64,000 nucleotides of DNA. Source: Vandiemenella viatica. Taxonomy: Eukaryota > Arthropoda > Insecta > Orthoptera > Morabidae. The notes under the pieces were generated by a model. It saw only the letters and a list, made by a program, of their open reading frames with translations. It had not been told where the DNA came from and did not search any database. This document shows positions 10,588 to 23,364 of the stretch, piece by piece. The stretch lies in the NCBI GenBank assembly GCA_031002005.1, contig JARYHS010008074.1, positions 267,655,930 to 267,719,929 of the forward strand. Reading direction: 5' to 3'. The translations under genes and the position numbers were made by a program. Numbering within the stretch: the stretch's first letter is position 1; each line of letters opens with the position of its first letter.

Positions 10588-12215
10588 ATGGCTAGTGAAT
10601 CAGAAGTTGATATGTCGCGAGAAGAGGTTATGGAAAATAATGACGTGTCAGTATCAGAGACACTACATGCCTTCTAGAAACAAATTGTCATGTCAATCCA
10701 GTCCCTCCAATCACAGATAAATGAAAATAAAATTTACCTAAGATCACAGTTAATTGAAAACAATGATTCCCTTATAGAAGTAAAGAACGTCAATCGTTTC
10801 CTTCAATCAAAGTTAGATGAATCTAGGGCTTCCCTTGAATCCAAATTAAATGAAAATAGTATTTCACTAGAATCTAAATTAAATGAAAATAGTATTTCAC
10901 TTGAATCTAAATTAAATGAAAATAGTATTTCTCTTGAATCCAAATTAAATGAAAATAAGGAAATTATTGAACGTCTTTGAGATTCTTTTGAATCGCAACT
11001 AGGACAGTTTAGGGAAGAATTGACCCATTATAAGGAACTTTGTACCCAGCAAGCTGCTGAAATATCTTCTAAAGTGACCCAGTATCATTCAGATAGTGAA
11101 CAGGTAACTAGCGTTTTGCACCAGAATGTGGAATTCCTAAAGAAAAAAGTCCAGTTGATAGAAGATAGCCAAGATGGAAGATTGACGAAGGTGGAGAATT
11201 TAGGAGAGAACCTTACCAAAAAGTAGTGAAAGAAGAAGTTGACAAATTAGCAGTAGGCATGGATCAATTATCATGCCAGGTGGAAAAGGTTAAGTCCTCC
11301 ACGGCGGAATGGGTGAATGAAAGTTTACAGTTACAAGAGAAGCAAGTTGAAAGAAGTCCAAAGGTGCGAGTTCCAGAATTCATGTGGGAAGAGGTTGCCA
11401 AATGTCAAGTTATTACAAATGTAAATGCGCTCACTGCATGCATGGTGGAAAAGAAAGTGAACTGGGAGGACTTTAGTGACAATGGTTGGATACACCCTGT
11501 CGATTTCATAAAGAAGTTTGAAAATTTTGGACCTTTTTGTAGGGCTGCAGAGAGGAAGAAGATAGAAATGATTAGCAAACACAATAAAGGGGATGCTAGA
11601 ATGTGGGGAGAATGGTTTGCAGATAATTGTGAGACATTTGCGGAGTTTAAGTCAGCCTTTTTGGTCCATAGACCGGCAAATTGAGGTACGGCAGAATTTA
11701 ATGATGGGGAAGCCATACTTGCCGGGTAGTGACACTCAGCAAAACTTTTTCTTGAAGTGTCTTAACTCTTGTAAACATATAAGTTCACCTTTCAGTGAAG
11801 GAGAATATGTGTGAATGATTAGTGCACGTTTGCCTAAGTCGACACAGCTTGTATTTGTCAACCATAATATATGTACCACTGATTAGGTGGTAAAGATGTT
11901 GGACACTGGATGAAATAGAGAAAAGTATACGAGCAAAAGAATATGGTGTGAGGCCACCCACACATTTCGTGGAGAAGTCGCAATCGGAAGGGAAGTGAGA
12001 TAACTCACAGTAGCAACAGGAGAACTACTGTCATTTTGATAACAGGAATCGAGGCGGATACAATAACTGTGCACAGAGAGGAGGATTTAGACGTGGTCGT
12101 GGAACTGGAGGATTTAGAAGTGGTTATCATGGACCAATTGGGGTTGATCGGTCACTGGAAGAGTCTGTAAATCAGGTGCAGGTAGCCGTTGTGGATAGTG
12201 CGCCGCAGACAAACT
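10588..12215 (+). pseudogene. Gag relic of element B
   Basis: ATG at 10588. One frame runs to about 11226 with in-frame stops at 10675, 10978 and 11224. It then shifts near 11220 (11226-11684) and again near 11655 (11593-11814). The first ~210 codons are a long predicted coiled coil with an 11-residue tandem repeat. The capsid-like part (about 11455-11770) shares FSD.G.I.PV.FI..FE, AR.WGE, and FWS..RQ.E...L..G..Y.PG with element A. The tail at 12040-12215 is Arg/Gly-rich (RGGFRRGRGTGGFRSGY), an RGG-type nucleic-acid-binding tail in place of a CCHC knuckle. It is non-functional as assembled. Confidence 0.78.
10837..10958 (+). repeat. 33-bp tandem repeat inside gag (11-residue coiled-coil unit)
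   Basis: Almost four head-to-tail copies of a 33-bp unit encode the 11-residue repeat ESKLNENSISL. The units differ at only a few bases. An 11-residue (hendecad) period suits a coiled coil, and the exact DNA repetition points to recent unequal exchange or slippage in an ancestor of this copy. Confidence 0.85.
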
Positions 12216-12570
12216 AGTGTCTGTCACTGCTTCAGCCTCAGCAAGGACAGGAGACGATACGAGGCTACCAAAAGAAGAACCAGTGGTAGTAACACAAACA
12301 ATGAAGGGTTCTTGGTTGCCCGAGGAAAAAGAAATGATCAGTGTCTTGGTAAAAATTAGTTTAAACGTGGGTTGGTATTCATATCAGCAAGGTGATCTGG
12401 TTCTATTGGAAACGAATTCCGAGCTTTATAGTGTCAATGGAGAGATGGGAATGTAGCAATTTTCATATGAGGGACCTTTTTGAGTAGACTGTGAGAATGA
12501 TGAGTCAATCTACTTATTAGCATTACCTGAGAGTGGGGAAGTAAAAGGTGTTTACCCAGAGAGTTCCTTA

Positions 12571-13326
12571 ATGCCATTTGAAACAGAAATGATGCTAGAT
12601 TCAGTGGCAGATTTTGAGCAAGCAATGGGAGATTTTGGCTCAGAGAAGGCCAAGGAGGAAAAGGGAATTACTGAGAAACAACACTATGTATCGGAGGAAG
12701 AAAGAACTGTAGTAATCCTTGGTGAGATGAGTTTGGCAAAGTCAATGTTGGAAGAAGACAGACCTGTGGTCGGGGAGGACAGGCTAAGAAGAGAAGGAAT
12801 TGATGAAGTGCCATGGCCCTTTATCGAACAAACAATTGATTGTGAATTAATGAATCTACATGAAGGAGTTGGCCAGAAAAGGATGAGTGGGACACAACAG
12901 CTGATTGGTCAAGACTCATATGCATATAGCGAATACTTACAAGAGCTGTTGTTGAAGGAAGGAAATATGCTGGAATGCCAAGAATCTTTTTCTCCTCTGG
13001 TAATGGTCAAGTTTAAAGGTAGAGAAGTAGAAGCGTTACTGGATTCGGGAGCGGTGATTACATGTTTTTCTGAAAGGCTGTATAAGCAAATTGCGAGGGT
13101 GCAGAAGATAGGTGAGTGGCCAGTGAATGGAATGACAGTAACTGCTGCTACTGGGCCCAAGACTAAAACAGTCAAGTGGGTGTTGCAAGTGGAAGGAGAA
13201 ATCGCAGGACATGGAGTGGACATAGAGCCATACATGTTACCGGGACTCAATGTTGACTTCATCCTAGGAACTGATTGGCTTAAAGAGGCAGAAGCAATTC
13301 TAGGATGGGATCCTTACTTTTACTAA
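12571..13326 (+). pseudogene. Protease domain of element B pol
   Basis: An open stretch of 251 codons, the longest in the element. The N-terminal part is acidic linker. The C-terminal ~110 residues are a retropepsin-like aspartic protease: the active-site block reads ALLDSGAVITCFS (about 13033-13072) and the late conserved block reads VDFILGTDWL (about 13252-13281). Retropepsins work as dimers that cut the Gag-Pol polyprotein. The domain itself looks intact, but the surrounding gag and RT are broken. The listed ATG is only the first in the open frame; a polyprotein would read in from upstream. Confidence 0.75.
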
Positions 13327-13375
13327 AAGAGGAGAACGTATCAAAGCCGAACTGAAGAAGGGTATACCTGACAGA

Positions 13376-14890
13376 GAAGAGAAATCGACTGGAATACAGG
13401 TGATCTCATGGGGAGACTCCAGATCGATGAGGAACAGGATGGAGTGCCTGGGTTTAGAAATAAATCACGCTCTATCTGAGCACGAACGGGGAGTGCAAGA
13501 CATTATTGATGAATTCCCCGATGTGTTCTCGGATGTGCCTGGGTGCATCAGAGGTTACAGCTGTAAGTTAAGGTAAAAGAGGGACATACCTTTGCGGCGA
13601 AATCATACCCTACACCACCGGCACAAAGGGCAAAGTTGCAAGAGGCATTAGACAGTATGGAGAATGCAGGAGTAATCAAAAGATCAAATAGTGAATACGT
13701 TAATCTGCTCCTAGTTGTTCAAATGGCAGATAAGTCATTGAGGCTGGTTCTAGATGCTAGGGCACTCAACCAAATACTCATAACGGAAAGGGACCATCCT
13801 CAACCAGTGGATGAGCTACTAAGGAGATTTCATGGACATGACATCACTAGATATGACTTTAAATTATTGGCAAGTTCCATTAGATAAGGAATTAAGAAAG
13901 TATACAGCTTTCCGCTTTGAAGGAAAGTGTAATCAATTTTGTGTATTACGTTTGGCTTGAATAATGCCGTGGCCAGTTTTATAAGGACTTTGGACCATGT
14001 GCTAGGGAGGAACCTGCGAGATAAAGTAATAATCTACGGGATGACATGGTAATAGTGTCGGCGACACTTGTAAATCACAGTGAGACATTAAGAGAGGTGC
14101 TAATGACAATGAGAAGGGGAGGGATGATGCTTCGGAAGAAGAAGTGTGCCTTCCTGAGAGAGAGGCTGAACTTCCTTAGTCACACAATAACTCCACAAAG
14201 CATATCAGTGAATGATTCGAAGTTGGAAGCAATAGTGAAGTTTCCTTGGCCGAAGAACCATGCTCAGCTCAAGAGCTTCCATGGTTTGTGCAGCTACTAT
14301 AGGAAGTTTATGAAAGGACAGGTGATGAACAGTATCCATTTGAGTGAATTGGTGAAAATAAGCACACTGTGGGAGTGGACCACAGAGTGTGAGAGGGACT
14401 GCAGATTAAGCATGTGTTGAAAGAGCGTATCGCGTTGCCACACCCTGACTGGAATCATGATGTGTGTCTGTCAGCAGATAGCTCTAGGTGCAGAGGTATT
14501 CCAAGAAGTGGTAGAAGTTGGAAAGGTGGAACATAGGACGATCGCTTTCACGAGCCGAATGTTGGGGAAGCACGAATGATGATACATGGTTACAGAGAAG
14601 GAATGCGTTGCAATCATGTGGAGTTTTCAAAAGTTCTGACATATCTTGACTGGAAGGAAAACTATAGTCTACACAGATTATAAGTCACTGTATTTCTTAA
14701 TGAGTTGTAGACTGACCCATGGGAGGTTGGCCTGGTGGGCTTGTTCATGCAAGAATTCGAGTTTGAAGTGAAATATCTTCCGGGGAAAGAGAACCAGGTG
14801 GCAGATTGCCTCTGTAGGTTGCCAGTGGGTTTGGAAGAAGTGGGAGATGGAGTAGAAGAGCAAGACGAGTTCCAGCTCAATTTTATAAAG
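13376..14890 (+). pseudogene. Reverse transcriptase and RNase H relic of element B
   Basis: The N-terminal RT fingers are at 13636-13887 (A.EALDSMENAGVI, then SLRLVLDARALNQ). A frame change near 13870 follows. The catalytic YxDD area lies at about 14034-14046, where one base appears to be missing, putting TAC and GATGAC in different frames. The next block (14046-14420) has FL.H.I and the typical KSFHGLCSYYRKF. RNase H follows at about 14440-14830, with TYLTGRKTIVYTDYKSL-like and YLPGKENQVADCL-like blocks in differing frames. The order fits Ty3/gypsy pol. Several frameshifts and stops make it inactive. Confidence 0.75.
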
Positions 14891-14893
14891 TAA

Positions 14894-16131
14894 GTGCAGT
14901 ATGAGAATGACGTGGAGGAATATGTGAGGAAGATAAGAGAACTACAAGAAGAGGATAGTGTGATCATGATGGTAAAGGACCAATTACTTGATAACAACTA
15001 CCGAGGGAAGTGTAAGAATTTTTATTGCATACATAAGGGCGTGGTATTTGGCTGTCAGTCAGAAAATAGCTCCGATTGGAAACTTTGGTTACTGGAAGCA
15101 TGCGGAGAGAAACTTGTTCTACATCACCTGGGCCTAGTAGATGCTACTAAGTTCTAAGAAAGAGCTGTTACTTCAACAATATGGCCTATAGTGTTGCTAG
15201 ATTACTGTCGGCTTGTGATGTCTGCCGAAGAGTAAAGGCTGGTAATGTCTTGAGAAGGGGAGATATGAAGAATATACTGCCCAGTAAAGCTAGAGAATTA
15301 GTAGCAGTTGACCTGTTCAGACCACTACCTGCATCGAGGGTGGGAGTCACGCAAATTCTGGTTGTTATGGATGTGTTTTCCATGTATGTCAAGTTGTATC
15401 CATTGAAGAAAGCGACCGCGAAGGTATTGGCAAATAAGTTGGTGGAAGGATATTCCAGAGAGGTTAGAAGGGCTGGAAAGGTTCTGTTGGACAATATGCT
15501 CCAATTCAGGAGTAAGAACTGTACAGAGAGATTACAGCAAGAAGGAATGGAGGTGATAGAAACATCATTTTATCATCCCCAGATAAACCCCTGTAAGTGG
15601 GTAATGACGGACAGAGGGCGTTGGTTCCACACTACATGCAGTGATAATCATAAAAATTGGGCCCTTACTATAGGCGAGTGGTAGAATGTTCATAAGAACA
15701 TACCTCATAATGCCACCGTGTTGGTACCCTCGGAGATAATGTTCCATGCACCTCCAGAAAGGATAGTGAGGCAGCTGGTGGAGTTCCCCGAAGGCCCCCA
15801 AGTGGATTATGATGAGAAGATAAAAGCATTTAAGGAGAACCTCAAGAAGGCAGCTACGATGAATAAGGCAACATATGATGGGAGAGGAAAGGCTACGACA
15901 TACGAGGTGGGAGAAATTGTTTTGGTGCAGACACATTTTAAGTCGTCTCGAGTAAAGAAGGAGATACAGAAGTTTAAAGTGTTGTACGAAGGTACTTACA
16001 GGATCGAATCCTGCCTGAGGTATAATGCTTACAAGTTGGAATATACCGATCGGAGAGAAGTTAGTAGGACTTTCAATGTCATATCTCAGAAGCCTTACAA
16101 ATGTTTCAGTGAGGAGGTGGGTATCATATAA
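14894..16131 (+). pseudogene. Integrase relic of element B
   Basis: The zinc-binding head spans 14894-15240: HHLG near 15124 and CDVCRR near 15213, with a frame change between them. The core (15181-15684) has the first Asp in ELVAVDLFRP and the second in VLLDNMLQF. The conserved third block (YHPQ.NP) is present near 15570, but the residue expected to be the catalytic Glu reads Lys (NPCKWVM). After a stop near 15682, 15718-16131 carries the C-terminal domain with a GPY/F-like KFKVLYEGTYRI motif. The frame breaks and the Glu-to-Lys change both argue against activity. Confidence 0.75.
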
Positions 16132-16821
16132 GGCAATCATCTTCTGTATGTTTGGACACTTTTTATCGCAGACTACTGCCTTTATTTAGCAGGTTGGTGA
16201 TTTGTCTCTTTCTATGATTCAAGGTAGATACAAGTTTTGCAGTGTGTGCCATGTTAGTGCCTACGCAGTGATTGAGTGAGTGCAGGCAGGCGTCAAGTGC
16301 AGTTTTTGGTGTACAGATCGAAGTTATGGAATGTGTGCTTCTGTTAGCAGTGTGTTTACATGGCACATATAAAGTAAAGTTATAGCACATATAAAGTAAA
16401 GTTGTAGCAAACTTCAATTATGTGTTCTTGGTATATGTGCGATTCTGTCTGATGTCAACAACTATTGACCTTGAGAAGGACACAAGGAACAGAACTTGTT
16501 ATCTGATTTTTAATCCTTCAAGTTTGTGTTTTGGTGTTGATTTTGATGTTTATTCTTTCTAATTTCAAGTTTCATGTTTGGATGTTTGCTGAAGTGTCCA
16601 TTTTGTATGTATAATTAAGGAATTTAAGTTTTGAGTATAATGAAAAGTTGCTAAGCAACCACCAGATACTAGGCTTTTGTATATTATAATCAATTTTTGA
16701 ATATGTTCTAGCTAGTTGTTGAGATATCTAATAAGTATTTTGTTTTGTGATGAATGGCTGGGGTATGTCAATCCCATCTTTCATCACAGAGAGACCAGGG
16801 GGGTGGGGGGGTGGGGGAAAT
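16132..16821 (+). other. 3' noncoding region and polypurine tract of element B
   Basis: No env-like or other domain is recognised between integrase and the 3' LTR. A long G-rich tract with GGGTGGGG runs at about 16796-16820 and sits against the 3' LTR as a polypurine tract would. Confidence 0.55.
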
Positions 16822-17448
16822 AACACCACAGAGTGATTGCATGAGTTTCAATATATGCGACATAAACAGGATCGAGAGTTGTGATACGGAATTTCACAGC
16901 AGGGAGAGAGTTATTGGACAGTAGCGGGAAGACGTTAAAAGTGTATGGCCCGTGTGGTTTTATGATTGACTGTGCCTTGTGATAATTAACGATATGTTGA
17001 TCAGAAAAGGAACATTAGAAAGAGTGATGAACAGTTGTAGTAGTGATGCGAATGGTTTTATTGCAGTGCAAGAATAAACAAGGACGTTGGACAGCAAATA
17101 CGAGTGCTGTAGTAGGATCGTCGGTAACTACTAGAGAATAGTCAGTTTCACCACTTATTTGGACTTGCAGTCTAAGGATTATCACAATCTGATTAAACAT
17201 TATAGATATGTAGTGGTTTCCAGTGGCTAGTTGTACCTGTGTAAACTTGAGTGTAATAAACAGTAAACTGAATCCATGAGATTTTGTTTAATTTATGTAG
17301 CTGTGATTACGGGTAGTAGCCATAAGTAATTGATCTTGAGGGATTTCCCTTCATATTTGGGGTTATAACATGGATATGTGGTGGCCAGTCAGAAGGAACC
17401 TGAAGTGATTTGAAGAGTATCAGTAAAGCCACTAGCGTAAAAATATAA
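16822..17448 (+). repeat. 3' LTR of element B
   Basis: About 627 bp aligning with 9224-9848, with many scattered substitutions. The flanking bases show no convincing target duplication. Confidence 0.75.
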
Positions 17449-18704
17449 GAAAGAATCGAACTATAACCTATATATACATAAAACATATGTTAAACTAAAA
17501 AGTGATGTTCCAGGAGAAGGAAGGAGAGTATTACCTGAGATTGACGACTGGGGCATGTCTGGTATCCAGATTATGTTGATATGCTGATTCAAACCCCCAA
17601 AGTTCAGAATGGGATCTGATTTTAGAGACTTTTCTGTTGATTCTGACTATGAAACAGTTACTGGGGTCAAGAAAATTTTGTATGGGCTGGAACAGTGTGG
17701 TAACTGTTTGTGTGTGTTTATTACATTTTCAAAGGTGTATGTACAAATTGTTAGGAAACAACAGGTGTTTAATAACCATGGATAGAAGCATAATCACCAC
17801 TTGCCACAGTTGAAGCCAGAAAAGCATGGAAACATGGGAAAAACTTGATATTGCCTCAGTCAATGTTTTTACTGCCTCTTAGCCTTTAATTCTGTTGATT
17901 ACTTAATGCCAGCCTAACAGCTATCATCTACTTTTGTCCTATTTGTTCCTACCTTCATACTTCTACCACTTTCTCTTCTAACCTCTTTCTCACTTTGCCA
18001 TGTTGTTATTGCCCTATTCACTTATTTTACTTGTTTTGATAATCTCTAATCTCTTCACCACTCACAATAACTACTACCAGTTTTATTTCCTTCTGGCTAC
18101 ACTATATCATTTACTTTCAACTTGTACTGTTATTATTTTTAATTAACTTATTTTCACCTTATTTCCTCTTTATATCAATGTTAGATAATTTATTTGCATT
18201 TTTAATTAATATTTAACTTGTATGTGAACTTTTAATATGTTTGAGCAGTTCACCTTTTGTTTGTTTTCCTTGTAAATATTTCAAGAATAAAAGTTTTTCA
18301 GCAGAATTTTTTATAGCTTTTGTTTGTTTCCTTTGCTTTATTCTCAACCATTTTTGTGTCTGGTCAGTTGATTCTGTGTGTTACAAATAATTTCCATTCT
18401 GCATTTCTTTCAATTATCACTTAAGTCTGCAATGCTTCATTTTCCAACATGACCAAGTTAAAATTTTTGTTACAGTCTAAACACTTACCCTTTTTGTTTA
18501 GTGCTATTATTGACTCCCATTTTTTCAGTAGGTTTGTAACATCCAGCCAAAAGATATCTACCAGCAATCCATGGTTTTCATGCCTCCTTCCTTGCTAAAT
18601 TTTGCTTATACATCTGGTGCTTATAATCATACCTTTCTTTAAATATGTGTTCTAATAAATTCACCACAAAAGTCCCTGTTGTGATGCCTTACACCTGTCC
18701 CTCC
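17449..18704. other. Unassigned intergenic DNA, pyrimidine-rich in part
   Basis: No gene is recognised. 17870-18150 is C/T-rich with short TTC/CTT runs. It ends at the target duplication ATAC (18705-18708) of element C. Confidence 0.4.
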
Positions 18705-18708
18705 ATAC

Positions 18709-21039
18709 TGTCAGGATCCAGGCGTATGTGGGGTTGCATATCGCCTAAGTCACCTGAGCCAGATGTTGTCCAAAATTTTCTAAAGTTCTGAAACCGTGTA
18801 GAATTAATATTGCTAACAGTTCAAATGACCACAGTCGCCACTTGCAGGCTTCACCTTCTGCAAGAAAGGTAGTATGCTACGAAATAAAAACCTCAATTCG
18901 AAATCAAAAGTCATATATTCTTCCAAATTTTCACATGGATGTTATAAAACACTGTTAGCGCAGGCAATCGGATTGAAATCGTCTCCAAAAATTACAAGTT
19001 GCGATTCCAGAGCAACGCGATCTTTAAAACCCCCAAAAACTGAATGTAACTGACTAGTTGCTTGGTTAGTAAATGTTCACCACAAAACTACAACATGGCT
19101 GCTGTTTCTCGCGTTCCTTCATCCTTGGTTGGTTCAAGTACCAGCCCGTTCCGCCAGACCGAACGGAGCTCACCCGACGTGTGTTAACCACCGCGGTACA
19201 AATGACACTGAAGACTGCCGACCAAATTCCCGCCTCTTAGTTGCCTTATATTAACTTGAGATCACGTGGTACATTGGTCTTCAACAAATTACCAAATATG
19301 GATGTGTTAGTTTGCCTACCACTTAAGTCAGTGTTCAATTATATTCTTATTTAAAATCGGCTTTAGTAATTCTCTCGAAATTATGTTTAAAATATTATTC
19401 CTGATTTTAGACTGTCTCTCAATGTGAACTTCGTTTAAATTTATTGAGTTATGGGAAACCGAAAAAATCTAACAGTCAAATGTGGCTATTATTCATGTTT
19501 TTATTTATAGCTCCGAAAGTTTAAGTCTTATTGCGCCGGAAAAATTATCACAGTGAAGCCTGTCTCAAACTGCATCTTTAGTGCTTATTTTATCTTCGTA
19601 GCTGCTATACCTGAGATACCATAAATTATTTAGTGATTTACACGTGTGTTTTCTGCAGCGTGAACTTACGAAACCTATAACGTCGGTGCTATGGCCTTAA
19701 ATGACTTGAAATAATTATGTAGGAAGCTAAAAGAATGGATTTTTATGATAAACTAATTTTTATCCCGGAATCAAAGTAGGCTTTTAAGTGATAAATTGCC
19801 AAAACTGAGTGTTCAATTTTTACGTGTTCATTTACTGTTTAAAATTACTTAAAGTGTTGTAAACTATCAGATTTATGTGAATTTACATCGCTTCCTGTCT
19901 GTTTTAATTTATTCTCAACTTTATATTGTGTGGCAGTGTTTACAATTGGTGTAGTAGCATTTTATGTGCGCAGTGTCTGTAACAAATTATTTCATGATCG
20001 GATTAACATAAAACAGGTTAGTGAAATGTCTTTAAATGTGTCTAGAAAATTAATTAAGTGTTTAGCTAGTATTTAAATGTCATTAGTGCTCTTGAAATGG
20101 CTTTAAAGTGCTGGAATTTATTCCTAAAAGTTGGACAAATTGATCGATTTACTGGCGTCTATTTACTCACTGATATTTCATATTCTACAGACTGAAACTA
20201 TTTAAAACCTATTAAAATTGAAAGATTATTTTATTTACTGCTTGTTTTTCTACTTTTAAAATCCTGAAACTACTTAAAAGACCAAAATTATGTATGTGAA
20301 CTGTTTAAGAAAAATGAGTATTAAAAATCCCATATAATTACTTCTTATAGTTATTAGATGCTTTCAAATTATCAGAAATCTATTAATTTTTTCTACTAGG
20401 CTGTCTCAGGGATTATTATTGCTGCTTTTAGGGCTTTAACATGGTCAAGTTTTATTACAATGAATTATTTTCATTTCTGCTTCAGACTGTTATTTTGTCA
20501 TCCAGTTTATTTCTTTAAAAGTCCTACTAAACTATATTTAAATGTTAAGTTATGGTTATGGTGCATCTAGGCCCGTGTAATATAGGTTCTTTATTGTCTT
20601 TACTGTACTGAAATCACTTCGGAAATACTAAAACTGTAATATGCCAAAATTTATGGGTTAGGTTTTTCCTTTATTGAAATTACTTATTTATCTCCGAAAT
20701 AATGTGTGTTACCCATGATAAAAGGTTTATTTATGCATATTATTTTCAATTATTCAACGTTTACTTCATTTAAATCGGTTTCCAAACATCTCGCCAACCA
20801 GCGTTGGTATCTGTTATCGAAAGTTTATTCTTATGTGAAATAGCCTATTTCCTACTGAAATATCGTGGCTTTAATGCAGTTTATAGTTTATTTATGTTAG
20901 TTATGTGTGATTTATTAACTTCGGTGTATGCAAAAGTGTTGTCAACCCGCTTTTAAGTGTGGTACCGGGTACTACAGTTAACCCAAAATTCGGTCGAAAT
21001 CCTACTAAATATTGAAAATAGAATGAGGGATACCTTACA
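18709..21039 (-). repeat. 3' LTR of element C
   Basis: A 2331-bp repeat. On the element's own strand it begins TGTAAGGTATCCC and ends CCTGACA. It is near-identical to 26211-28540 except for the last ~36 bp (18709-18745). It contains no long reading frame. Confidence 0.85.
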
Positions 21040-21052
21040 TGCCCCCTGAAGA
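21040..21052 (-). promoter_or_regulatory. Polypurine tract of element C
   Basis: On the minus strand, CTTCAGGGGGCA abuts the TG of the 3' LTR. It is like the GAGGGGGC tract of element A and supports the minus orientation. Confidence 0.65.
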
Positions 21053-23364
21053 TTGAAGTCATTTTTGGAACAAAAACTGGCTGAACATCTTAAAAGAAAG
21101 AAAAACCCAAAAAGAAATTTAAAAATCCCAAAAATTACTACGAAACTCCCAAGAATTTAGAAAAATTCCCGAAACTAAACTATCCTAAACCTGTGCGGTT
21201 GCTCTGGTCTCCATTCATTCCAAAGTTATTACAAAATACTGAAGAGTTCACTCATTCATACTTGAACTTATTGTCAAAATCAAAATATTCAACATGAGAA
21301 AAAAATCCTTCATATAAAAGTGCTAAAGAATTTCACAATGTATCAAGATTCCACAAATGGAACAGAAATTAAATTCAAAATATGAAATCAGATTAACCAA
21401 TATCAAATTATCATTTAAATGACAAAATATACAAGAACATCAATAAACCTTACATCTAAACATAAAAAAAAATTTACCTAAAGAAAGAAAGATATGTTTT
21501 TCTAAAAACATGTGTTTTACAAAAACCGTGTATTTTACAAAATTATATTCGTGTTTTCACAGAAACTTGTCAGGCTTTGCCTGTTTCTGTCCTCCGTTCC
21601 AAGAACGTCTCTCTTATTACTTTTTTCACTCACACACTATTCTCTAAAATGGGTGAATGCCCAAGTCCTTTCACGGTCGCAGATCGTAGTGAAAAAATTT
21701 ATATAAACCAAATGGTCCCTAACACTGCCGAGAATGTTCATGTCCCGGGTTCCTGGCACAGCAGTAGCCCCTGGGACCTCGGACAGTCAATCTGCGAACA
21801 ATCCAAAACAAAAAACGATCTGTGTGAGCCAAGCTATCTGTATCAACTTAACCTAAACATACAAAAGAAAACTTACTAACTAAAGAAGAAAGTGTAAGAA
21901 ATGAATATATAGATCTAGAAAAATTCTACTTAATTCCCACATCCGAAGCTGGGCTGGTTATAAGAAAAATACAAAGATTATACATAATAGGAAGTACACA
22001 AACAAAATACAATGTTGAAAAGAAACTATGAGTCCCTGGACTAGTTTTACAAAAATAGGACTACTGTTACTAGGAAAAATTTAGTATTACAAAGGTCAAC
22101 CTTAAAACTAACAGGATTGAAAGAAACCATATAGAAGTTAACTCTTACAAATTAAAATAATAAAAGCACCCTTATAAACTAGTGGAAACGCAGTTTCCTT
22201 TCAGCAGTACACTGCTGTGACAAATCAGGGTAATAGAGGCAACAAAGTTGCGAGGAACCAGTACACTGGTTCATAGTGACAATTGTCTAGGGACATATGT
22301 GCTATACATAGGTAAATATTGGATCGCACTGTGCGATATGACTGGGTACCACTGTAAACCCATGTATGTGTATGCAAAGGGGGTCACAAAGTTCAAAACC
22401 ATATAAAGGTGTGAGGGGTATATATATATATATAAAAAATGAGGGATAGCATTGTAGCAAATAGTGTGGAGTGTATGTATGCCTCCTATCATCATAAACA
22501 TCCAATAATTCTCTCGGTGCAAGGAACAATCATCTTGCCTTCTCCAAGTCTTCTCCATGTTACATCTTATAAAAACACCAGGGTAAATATATCTACGCAA
22601 ACAAGTTCTCAGGTCACTCTTCCACAATGAAAAACAAAACTAACATCTACCTTGAAATCTCATCTCAGAAAGTACGTTACCTGTATACAACTCAGTTGTG
22701 TCAGCGCTAATCTCGTTAGAGTATGTTGATGTACTGCGTGTTCTATGTTTCTCTTAATCCTAAATGTTGTGTGAACAACGACAGTGGCGCCTATAGGGGA
22801 AATGTGGTGGGCTCGTGCTGTTCCTGTACAGTCACTCTCAATGTCTGGGGAATGGGAAAATGTGTCACGCCCATCTATGGGATGTACCAGGTATGTCATT
22901 TAACAGGAAAACCTAGATCTCTGCTAAGCCGGCGGAACTTAATCAACACAGGAACAGAGTCCTGACTATCCTACTGCACCCCCTCTATGGTCACGTACAC
23001 AAAAATGAGGTCGCCCTGCGTGTTCCAAAGCAATGTAATATATAAGGGAGGTCATCTCCTCTGTGGTCCGATGCCTAAGATGCCATATGCATATAATAAT
23101 ATTGTGGGATAATAATAATATTAAGGGATTCGCAGGCAAGTCTTCGCTTCCTGGCCCAAAGGTAATAAAGATAGTAATAATGGTAATGGGTAGGAATGCC
23201 AATAATAATAATAATAATAATAGGGGTGGATCGCAGGCAAGTCTTCGCTTCCTGGCCCAGGGGTAATAATAATAATGTAGCATTCCCCCCTTTTTGTTAC
23301 TTCTTCTCTTCCAGCCTCCCCCCTCTTTTTGTAAACATAGAAACACAAGTATAATCTCCATCCC
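21053..23364 (-). other. 3' noncoding interior of element C
   Basis: Downstream of the single ORF in the element's orientation. Only short chance frames are seen. It includes a TA run near 22420-22432 and AAT-type trinucleotide runs near 23090-23115, 23199-23222 and 23265-23276. No polymerase domains are found in any frame. Confidence 0.55.
23128..23276. repeat. Duplicated 30-bp motif with (AAT)n spacer
   Basis: The motif CGCAGGCAAGTCTTCGCTTC plus CTGGCCC occurs at about 23130-23159 and again at about 23231-23260. An AAT/TAA microsatellite sits between the copies and short TAA runs follow. It looks like a ~100-bp tandem duplication that expanded around the microsatellite. Confidence 0.7.

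Larger units (their letters stand above)
9224..17448 (+). mobile_element. LTR retrotransposon B, Ty3/gypsy-like, decayed
   Basis: Direct repeats at 9224-9848 and 16822-17448 bound an interior holding, in order, gag, aspartic protease, RT, RNase H, zinc-binding integrase head, integrase core and a C-terminal GPY/F-like domain. RNase H before integrase is the Ty3/gypsy order. Every domain is broken by stops or frameshifts. The LTRs are clearly diverged (several percent by eye), so this is an old insertion. LTR ends are not canonical TG/CA, no target duplication is visible, and no clear primer site follows the 5' LTR, so the outer limits are approximate. Confidence 0.85.

Noticed and set aside
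22271..22627. Minus-strand frame of 118 codons in element C
   Set aside because: Ile-Tyr repeats from a TA run and no recognisable motif; a second overlapping frame of similar quality argues for chance.
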